Shown: one piece after another, positions 58,157-64,000 of the stretch
Layout of the letters: every line of letters starts with the position of its first letter
Numbering within the stretch: the first letter of the stretch is position 1
Source: an uncultured Methylophaga sp.
GTDB taxonomy: Bacteria; Pseudomonadota; Gammaproteobacteria; Nitrosococcales; Methylophagaceae
Assembly (NCBI RefSeq): GCF_947259025.1
Contig: NZ_CAMYKO010000002.1
Location: 248,001 to 312,000, forward strand
DNA length: 64,000 bases
Direction of reading: 5' to 3'
Notes under the pieces: model-generated
What the model was told of the DNA's origin: nothing
The model's database searches: none
Seen by the model: only the letters and a program-made list of their open reading frames with translations
Program-made: the position numbers and the translations under genes

Positions 58157-59005
58157 TTACTTGTGGTCGCGCTGATAATAATAATTGGTCGCTTCCACAA
58201 AACCGTCGATGCTGCCGCAATCAAAGCGATGGCCTTTGAATTTGAGTGCCAGCACCCGCTTTTCCTGGGCCATAGCGCGGATAGCATCGGTGATCTGCAC
58301 TTCGCCATTGGTGCCCGGCGGCGTATTGCGGATGTAATCGAAAATATCCGGCGTCAGCACGTAACGGCCAATGATGCCCATGCTGCTGGGGGCGTCTTCG
58401 GGTTTGGGTTTTTCCACCATATCGTCCACTTCAAACACGCCGTCTTCGATTTCACGGCCGGAAATCACCCCGTAGCTGCTGATGTTGTCGCCCGGCACCT
58501 CTTCAATGGCGATAACACTGCAGTTGTATTTTTCGTACAACTCAACCAGCTGACCCAGCGCACGCTTACCTTCCGTGCCTTCCGGGTGGGCGCACAGGTC
58601 ATCGGCAAGAATAACGGCAAAAGGCTCATCACCGATAATCGGTTCACCGGTCAGAATCGCATGACCCAGACCCAGCATGGCGCGCTGGCGGATAAAGATG
58701 AAGTCAGAGTTATCCATCACATTGCGGATATCTTCCAGATAGGATTCCTTGCTGGAGCCTTTGATCTCCTGTTCCAGCTCGTAGCTGGTATCGAAATGAT
58801 CGGCAATGGCGCGTTTACCTCGGCCGGTAATAAAGCCGCATTCGGTGGCGCCGGCTTCAACGGCTTCTTCCACACCGTATTGAATCAGGGGCTTATTGAC
58901 GATGGGCAACATTTCCTTGGGCATGGCCTTGGTGGCCGGCAGGAAGCGGGTGCCGTAACCGGCAACCGGAAACAGGCATTTGCGAATTGGTTTAACTTCA
59001 GACAT
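58157..59005 (-). CDS. galU: UTP-glucose-1-phosphate uridylyltransferase
   Basis: A 282-residue nucleotidyltransferase that makes UDP-glucose. The N-terminal signature KCLFPVAGYGTRFLPATKAMPKEMLP carries the nucleotide loop and the catalytic lysine. YGVEEAVEAGATECGFITGRGK and FAVILADDLC (metal-binding Asp) follow. The sequence PPGTNGEVQITDAI near residue 230 is typical. It lies 73 bases after the GH13 phosphorylase gene in the same direction. It would convert the glucose 1-phosphate released by that enzyme into the donor needed by the glucosyl transferase two genes upstream. Confidence 0.97.
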   Translation of the reverse strand: MSEVKPIRKCLFPVAGYGTRFLPATKAMPKEMLPIVNKPLIQYGVEEAVEAGATECGFITGRGKRAIADHFDTSYELEQEIKGSSKESYLEDIRNVMDNSDFIFIRQRAMLGLGHAILTGEPIIGDEPFAVILADDLCAHPEGTEGKRALGQLVELYEKYNCSVIAIEEVPGDNISSYGVISGREIEDGVFEVDDMVEKPKPEDAPSSMGIIGRYVLTPDIFDYIRNTPPGTNGEVQITDAIRAMAQEKRVLALKFKGHRFDCGSIDGFVEATNYYYQRDHK

Positions 59006-59078
59006 GCAATTTTCCTTTTTGAAGCATCAGGAGCTTAATAAAACTGTAACAGTTGATTGTGAATGTACCATGACAATC

Positions 59079-60833
59079 CTAGCCGTTGGTGATCCACAAC
59101 ACCTGATAGGGGGCGAGGGTGAAGACTTCGGTGCTTTCATCAAAAATATGACCACTGATCAAATCCCACCAGCGGTCAGTCACAATCAGGTTGAGTTCGG
59201 CAATCCGCAGTGGCTGCGGCGTGTCGCTGACATTAAAAATACAAAAAATACTTTGCCTTCTGTCCATACTCTGCCGCCAGAAGCCGAACAATTGTTCGCC
59301 CATATGCAAAGTGAACTGGGTGGCATTGGGGTGAAAAGCGCGCTGTTGCTGGCGCAGATGTACCAGTTTTTTGAGCAGACCGGAGACCTTGGCATGCTGT
59401 GACTCGGGATTGGCAAGCTCACTCTGTAGCTGCTCATAGTCCCACTCGTGGCGATTGATACCGCGGTTTTGTCCGCTGCGTTCGAGTTTTTCCATATCGT
59501 TACTGGTCGCCAGCAGACTGTGGATATAAATACCGGGAATGCCTTCCAGTGCCAGCATAATCGCATGAGCGCAGATAAAACGGTCAATATTCCATTCATC
59601 CTTGCCCTGAGTCGTGCCCTGCAAGGCATCAAATAGTGAGATATTGATTTCATAGGGCTTTTTCACACCATTGTCGCCGGCGCGCCAGGAAATCTGGCCG
59701 CCAAACTGCTGCATCGTGCTGATCAGTGAGGCGATTTCTGAATCTGACAGCAGGCCTTCAGCGGGTCTCAGACCAATGCCGTCATGCGAGGCAATAAAGT
59801 TGAAATAAGCGGTGCCGTTCTGCGCCGGCGGCATGCTCATCAGCCATTGTTTGAGATAAAAACAGTTGCCGGTGACCAGCGTGTTCACCAGCAGTGGCGG
59901 AAGGGAGAAATTGTAAATGCAGTGGGCTTCGTTGGCATTACCGAAATAACTGAGGTTTTCACGGTTGGGAATATTGGTTTCAGTAATGATCACGGCATCG
60001 GGCTGCGCATGCTGGATCAGGCTGCGCATTAGCCTCACCACTTCATGCGTTTCTGCCAGATTGAGGCAGCTGGTCCCCGGTTTTTTCCATAGAAAGGCCA
60101 CCGCATCAAGACGGAAAATACGTATGCCCTTATCCAGGTAAAAGCGCACAATTTGGATAAATTCTTTCAGCACTTCAAGATTGCGGAAATCAAAATCCAC
60201 CTGGGTATGGCTGAAGGTGCACCAGACATACTTTGTGCCATCAGCAGTTTCGGTCTCGCGCAGCAGCGGGCTGGTACGTGGCCGCACCACCTGGCTGACC
60301 GGGGTATCGGGTGCGGTGGTGTAGAAATAATCATGACCCGGTCCTTCGCCCTTGATGAAGTTATCAAACCACTCACCGCTGCTGGAACCATGGTTAATGA
60401 CCAGATCGGCCATCAGCCGGTAGTCGCCGGCAATGGCTTCAATATCGTCCCAGTCACCCAGTTTGTCATTGACCTGGTAATAATCCATGACGGCAAACCC
60501 GTCATCGGAGCAGAACGGGAAGAAAGGCAGGATATGTACACCGTTGATAAAACCTTTGACCTCGGCATCAAGGAAGCGATGCAGGGTTTTCAACGGCGCT
60601 TCGTCTTGCTGTTGCACGCTGTTGCCATAGGTGATCAGCACCATATCCTGCTGATCCCAGTTGTTCTTGTGCGGGACGGTGTCGTGAAACTCCTCGTCCA
60701 GTCGCATAAGCGTGATGATTTCCTTGCACAAAGCATCGACCGAAAGCTGCGGTGCAACCTCATGGTAAATCGCCCGCAGGTGGTAACTGACGGTTTGTTT
60801 CAGTAAATGCAGTTGTTCTTCACTGGCTGTCAT
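59079..60833 (-). CDS. GH13_18 glycoside phosphorylase, probable glucosylglycerate phosphorylase
   Basis: A 584-residue alpha-glucan family GH13 enzyme of the sucrose-phosphorylase-like subfamily 18. Conserved regions are DLVINH (143-148), [10 protein letters not shown] with the nucleophile D243, IITETN with the acid/base E285, and ASHD (transition-state stabiliser, 348-351). Sucrose phosphorylases are usually near 500 residues; the longer form and the neighbouring glucosyl-3-phosphoglycerate synthase suggest phosphorolysis of glucosylglycerate to glucose 1-phosphate and glycerate. Sucrose, sucrose 6-phosphate or glucosylglycerol remain possible. The ATG is 13 bases after the gpgS stop. No signal peptide, so it acts in the cytoplasm. 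Confidence 0.85.
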   Translation of the reverse strand: MTASEEQLHLLKQTVSYHLRAIYHEVAPQLSVDALCKEIITLMRLDEEFHDTVPHKNNWDQQDMVLITYGNSVQQQDEAPLKTLHRFLDAEVKGFINGVHILPFFPFCSDDGFAVMDYYQVNDKLGDWDDIEAIAGDYRLMADLVINHGSSSGEWFDNFIKGEGPGHDYFYTTAPDTPVSQVVRPRTSPLLRETETADGTKYVWCTFSHTQVDFDFRNLEVLKEFIQIVRFYLDKGIRIFRLDAVAFLWKKPGTSCLNLAETHEVVRLMRSLIQHAQPDAVIITETNIPNRENLSYFGNANEAHCIYNFSLPPLLVNTLVTGNCFYLKQWLMSMPPAQNGTAYFNFIASHDGIGLRPAEGLLSDSEIASLISTMQQFGGQISWRAGDNGVKKPYEINISLFDALQGTTQGKDEWNIDRFICAHAIMLALEGIPGIYIHSLLATSNDMEKLERSGQNRGINRHEWDYEQLQSELANPESQHAKVSGLLKKLVHLRQQQRAFHPNATQFTLHMGEQLFGFWRQSMDRRQSIFCIFNVSDTPQPLRIAELNLIVTDRWWDLISGHIFDESTEVFTLAPYQVLWITNG

Positions 60834-60846
60834 TAATCTCAGATCC

Positions 60847-62070
60847 TCAGGCAGAAAATTCCTGGTAGTCGGCTTCTACGGCTTCATACAGGCGTTCAAA
60901 GATATCCGGCAATGCGCTCTGGACACGGCTCCAGCTTGGCGTGAACGGGGTTTCCATCGGGTTTTCCAGAAACATCTGACCGGCATCCATAATGTTCTTG
61001 GCAAACATTTCCACCGATTCTTCTTCCTGGTGAATATCAAAGTTGAGCCCGTTCATCACCGCATCATTGCGATAGGTTTCCACGAAATCGAGCGCAATCC
61101 GGTAGTAGGTTGCCTTGAGGCTGCGGAAGGCTTCCGGTGAGAACACCACGCCCTTGGTGGCCAGTTTGCGGAACAGAGATTTGGCAATATCGATCGACAT
61201 TTTTGACAGGCCGCCACGCTGGTCATCCAGCGATAAGTCCTGGTGTTTATGATCATAGGCATCGGCTACATCGACCTGACACAGTCGGTTATTGGCGTAG
61301 TTGCGGTGCATTTCCGACAATACGCCGATTTCCAGCCCCCAGTCGCTGGGAATACGGATATCGGTCAGCACATCACGACGGAAGGAAAACTCACCGGCCA
61401 ACGGGTAACGGTAGCTATCCATATATTCCAGGTAAGGGTGGGAGCCGATAACCGATTTCAGTGAACGGATTAACGGTGTCACCAGTAGCCGGTTCACGCG
61501 GCCATTAAGTTTGCCACCAGCCACGCGGGCGTAATAGCCCTTGCAGAACTCGTAGTTGAACATCGGGTTGGCCACCGGGTAAATCAGCCGAGCCAGCAGT
61601 TCGCTGGTGTAGGTGACGATATCGCAGTCATGCAGGGCAATCGATTCGGTCTTGCCTGAAGCCAGTATGTAGCCCATGCAATACCAGACATTGCGGCCTT
61701 TGCCCATTTCCTTGGGGGCCAGTCCCAGAGATTGCAGTTCGGCATCGATGGCTTTCAGTCTGGGGCCGTCATTCCACAGAATCCGGTGGTGCTGGGGCAG
61801 AGTATTAAAAAATTGAATGGCATGGCGATACTGGTTTTCATCCGCCCGATCCAGGCCAATGACGATTTCCGACAGATAAGGCACATTTTTCAATTGCTGC
61901 ACGATATTGGGCAGCGCTTCCCCTTCCAGTTCAGAGAACAGGGAGGGCAGCAGCAGGCCCATCGGCCGTTGTTTGCTGAACTGCAGCAGGTCACTCTCCA
62001 GATCGGCGAGATGACGGTGAGTCAGGTTATGTAAGGTGGTAATAATCCCATTCTGGTAGAAATCAGCCAT
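60847..62070 (-). CDS. gpgS: Glucosyl-3-phosphoglycerate synthase
   Basis: A 407-residue retaining glycosyltransferase of the GpgS (GT81) type. It transfers glucose from a nucleotide sugar to 3-phosphoglycerate. The sugar-nucleotide part reads [18 protein letters not shown]. The metal-binding acidic motif is HDCDI (D148, D150), and [20 protein letters not shown] and [14 protein letters not shown] are typical acceptor-side segments. The start at ATG 62070 ([12 protein letters not shown]) with GAGG upstream is chosen; the longer frame runs into the upstream gene. It overlaps the kinase-phosphatase gene by eight bases. Mannosyl-3-phosphoglycerate synthase is a less likely alternative. Confidence 0.88.
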   Translation of the reverse strand: MADFYQNGIITTLHNLTHRHLADLESDLLQFSKQRPMGLLLPSLFSELEGEALPNIVQQLKNVPYLSEIVIGLDRADENQYRHAIQFFNTLPQHHRILWNDGPRLKAIDAELQSLGLAPKEMGKGRNVWYCMGYILASGKTESIALHDCDIVTYTSELLARLIYPVANPMFNYEFCKGYYARVAGGKLNGRVNRLLVTPLIRSLKSVIGSHPYLEYMDSYRYPLAGEFSFRRDVLTDIRIPSDWGLEIGVLSEMHRNYANNRLCQVDVADAYDHKHQDLSLDDQRGGLSKMSIDIAKSLFRKLATKGVVFSPEAFRSLKATYYRIALDFVETYRNDAVMNGLNFDIHQEEESVEMFAKNIMDAGQMFLENPMETPFTPSWSRVQSALPDIFERLYEAVEADYQEFSA

Positions 62071-63820
62071 GATTGCCTCGGGGTTGCGTGGATGAATCGG
62101 GATGCAGCGTTGCATCGAGTATCTGATTAACACCTTCGGCCCAGCCTTTGGGCCCGGTGTGGGTGGAGATGGTCAGGTTCTGTTCGCGGTTGACGGTGGG
62201 CAGCGGATGGACCGGTGAGCGGATTAGCAGGGCATAGTCTGCCTGCTCCAGCATGGCCTGATCATTCTGACTGTCACCGATGGCCAGCGACAGCATGGTT
62301 TTATCGAGCTCGGCGGCCTGGAAAATCTGGGTCAGCCATCGTAAGGCCCGGCCTTTGTTACAGTCACCGGAGACATGCATGAACCGACCACCTTCGAGGA
62401 TGTGGGCACCAGCCTGTTGCAGCTCTTCGATAAACTGTTGTTTGAGATTGCCGTTGCCCTGCCAGGCTATTGGCTCACCGAACTGTCGGCGTGCAGCCCG
62501 GGCCGCGGCGTGGACATTGAGTCCTGTCATCGCAATAATGCCGTCAATACCGGCATCGGTAAAAGTTTTGAATTCACCGGCATAACGGGGACGCAATTGC
62601 TCGATAAGCTGCTGCCACTTTTTACGTGGTTCAACAAAGGCTTTAATCCAGTAACCGTCTTTTTCTACCGTGTCTTCGGGTTGCTTTTCAAAGTAGCCGA
62701 CTGGAATAAATACCGCCGCGCCGTTTTCAACAATGAACGGGTGGGCGTTGTTCAGACTGTCTCGCAGCAGTTCGACCTCGGCCTGGGTTTTACTGGTTAC
62801 CGGCATGACCGGGATGTGTACAGAGGCCAGTGCCTTGAGCGTGGGAACGGCATCATCAAAATGATAGTTGTGATGATCAAGCAGGCTGCCGTCCATATCG
62901 GTAAAGATCAGCCATTGCTTGTCTTTCATGGCTGAGAGCTTAGGTGGTCTGGATGTCAGTTTGGTGATTTGCCGGGAGGCATTGAGTTCAAAAAGGTAGT
63001 GAACACGTTCGGGCAGAGTATTGAGGGTATTTTCTGTGATTCGCTGGTAAAACTTGATAAAGCGGGACAGTTGCAGTTCATCCATCACCTGGCTTTGCTG
63101 CTGCGCGTTTTGACGTAGCTTGTTTTCCTGTTCCAGCCGCCAGTTATAGATGCAGTCAAACGACGGGGCTTTCAGCATGATCCAGATATCAATCAGGTCA
63201 AACAAAGCGGGGTAGAAGCGGGCGAGCTGCTCATTAACGTAGCGGCGCCAGTGTCCGTCGCTGTCTTCATTGGCTTCCAGATCGTTAACCGCCTGTGAGA
63301 GTGCCGCCTCATCTTCGGCTGTGGCACCCAGGCACCAACCTTCCAGTAGTATGATGTCTACCGGTTCATTAATACATGATGCAAACTCGGGTGGAGACCG
63401 ATCGTCGGTGGCTTTATTGAAACGTGGTACAAACACCGGCAGGTGTCGGTGCAGTAAATCACTCAAGGTTTTTCTTGCCAGGGCAATGTCATGGGTGCCG
63501 GGCACGCCACGCGTGGCCAGCAGCGGATGAATGCCCGAAGCCAGCGTTTGTCGCTCGTTGCGGGTGAAGTAAAAGTCATCCAGTGACAGGGTGACAGCGC
63601 GCAGGCCCTGTTGCTCGAGTAAAAACTGCAAACACGCCGCGAGGGTGCTTTTACCCGAGCCCTGAGCGCCGTTAATACCGACGATTAAGGGGCGCTTTGC
63701 ACTATTATGGTGCGATTTTATCGTCTCTGACAGAGGGGCAAACCATTCCTTGATCAGTCCCCGGTAGCTGTCCGGTAACTGTTGCTGTCTGAGAAAGCCG
63801 GTAATATCAGTGTCCAGCAT
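62063..63820 (-). CDS. Fused D-glycerate 3-kinase and HAD phosphatase (GPG phosphatase)
   Basis: A 585-residue two-domain protein. Residues about 1-285 form a P-loop kinase of the D-glycerate 3-kinase/GLYK type: GINGAQGSGKST (49-59), LSLDDFYFTRNER (79-90), RGVPGTHDI (104-112) and LLEGWCLG. Residues about 298-570 are an HAD phosphatase of the mannosyl/glucosyl-3-phosphoglycerate phosphatase family: FTDMDGSLLD (nucleophile D308, D310), VENGAA (364-369), GRFMHV (478-483) and GDSQND (515-520). The protein could phosphorylate glycerate and dephosphorylate glucosyl-3-phosphoglycerate. The domains normally occur as separate proteins. It is the first gene of the operon; the ribosome-binding site is weak. 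Confidence 0.88.
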   Translation of the reverse strand: MLDTDITGFLRQQQLPDSYRGLIKEWFAPLSETIKSHHNSAKRPLIVGINGAQGSGKSTLAACLQFLLEQQGLRAVTLSLDDFYFTRNERQTLASGIHPLLATRGVPGTHDIALARKTLSDLLHRHLPVFVPRFNKATDDRSPPEFASCINEPVDIILLEGWCLGATAEDEAALSQAVNDLEANEDSDGHWRRYVNEQLARFYPALFDLIDIWIMLKAPSFDCIYNWRLEQENKLRQNAQQQSQVMDELQLSRFIKFYQRITENTLNTLPERVHYLFELNASRQITKLTSRPPKLSAMKDKQWLIFTDMDGSLLDHHNYHFDDAVPTLKALASVHIPVMPVTSKTQAEVELLRDSLNNAHPFIVENGAAVFIPVGYFEKQPEDTVEKDGYWIKAFVEPRKKWQQLIEQLRPRYAGEFKTFTDAGIDGIIAMTGLNVHAAARAARRQFGEPIAWQGNGNLKQQFIEELQQAGAHILEGGRFMHVSGDCNKGRALRWLTQIFQAAELDKTMLSLAIGDSQNDQAMLEQADYALLIRSPVHPLPTVNREQNLTISTHTGPKGWAEGVNQILDATLHPDSSTQPRGNHG

Positions 63821-63931
63821 ATCCGTGTCTCTTGCTCTGTTTTGAAAAGGTTAAAGCAGTCAACGCAATATTCGTACCGCGTGATACATTGACAGCTTTA
63901 TTCAAGCTTAAAGACTGATAGAGCGGTTGTT
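63821..63931 (-). promoter_or_regulatory. Leader region of the glucosylglycerate operon
   Basis: These 111 bases separate the operon from the upstream cation-efflux gene on the same strand. They are A/T rich and must hold a promoter if the operon is transcribed on its own. Several weak hexamers are present (TTGAAT, TTGACT), but no pair has good spacing, so I do not choose one. Confidence 0.3.
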
Positions 63932-64000
63932 TCAGACTTGCTGCTGGCAATGACCATCTTCGCACTGATGCACTTCAATTGTGATGTGTGACAGCCGGTC
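63932..64000 (-). CDS. C-terminal end of a probable cation diffusion facilitator
   Basis: Only the last 22 residues are in the window, beginning DRLSHITIEVH and ending QCEDGHCQQQV before TGA (63934-63932). The pattern H-x-T-I-E-V followed by a short Cys/His-rich tail is typical of the cytoplasmic C-terminal domain of CDF zinc/cobalt/cadmium efflux proteins such as CzcD. The rest of the gene lies outside, so the call is tentative. Confidence 0.5.
   Translation of the reverse strand, partial: DRLSHITIEVHQCEDGHCQQQV

Overview
The window is a chromosomal segment of a gammaproteobacterium. The evidence is the EpmA, RecCBD, LepA-LepB-RNase III-Era-RecO-PdxJ-AcpS, GluQ-RS, Hsp33 and YdbH/YdbL gene families and their typical gammaproteobacterial neighbourhoods. 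An osmolyte (glucosylglycerate) gene set, a SulP anion transporter and many c-di-GMP proteins suggest a free-living, probably aquatic and salt-tolerant species. Methylophaga-like or related marine orders are possible, but I cannot fix the genus. I saw no rRNA, tRNA, CRISPR array, prophage or complete insertion sequence.

Layout. 1-6.4 kb: the end of epmA, a PAS-GGDEF cyclase, a GNAT, a TRAP permease pair (dctQM) without its binding protein, yaaA and a periplasmic-sensor GGDEF. 6.4-12.3 kb: thpR, then a TetR repressor facing an RND efflux operon, with matching operator-like palindromes inside both divergent promoters. 12.3-17.9 kb: a lipoprotein, a Cache-GGDEF-EAL protein and an HBM-type chemoreceptor with a sigma-28-like promoter. 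17.9-20.0 kb: a small integron-like cassette array (LysE exporter plus an unknown gene, each followed by an attC-like site) with no integrase, then about 550 bases without a clear gene. 20.0-30 kb: gluQ with a 7TM-GGDEF protein, htpG with a sigma-32-like promoter, hslO, an ArsR-rhodanese sulfide-type module and a fused MsrB-MsrA. 30-38.6 kb: recC-recB-recD. 38.8-52.9 kb: a MATE exporter, then a long forward run lepA-lepB-DUF4845-rnc-era-recO-pdxJ-acpS-cysM-ydbH-ydbL followed by rlmD-alkC. 52.9-55 kb: SulP with two tiny single-span membrane proteins, one behind an exactly spaced FNR-type promoter. 55.2-57.6 kb: a damage-response operon of lexA, a Y-family polymerase and a very small SRAP-like protein. 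57.6-64 kb: a reverse-strand run of a fused glycerate kinase-phosphatase, glucosyl-3-phosphoglycerate synthase, a GH13_18 phosphorylase, galU and a degenerate GGDEF protein, ending at the tail of a probable cation efflux protein.

How it fits together. The most coherent system is the glucosylglycerate set. Taken with GalU, its enzymes could make the solute from 3-phosphoglycerate and UDP-glucose, phosphorolyse it, and re-phosphorylate both products, which closes a cycle. Other points of note are the FNR-linked paired microproteins beside SulP, the integrase-less cassette array, an interspersed repeat found both between genes and in frame inside recD, and the compact lexA operon. Five GGDEF-type proteins and one chemoreceptor in 64 kb indicate heavy investment in motility and surface-lifestyle signalling.
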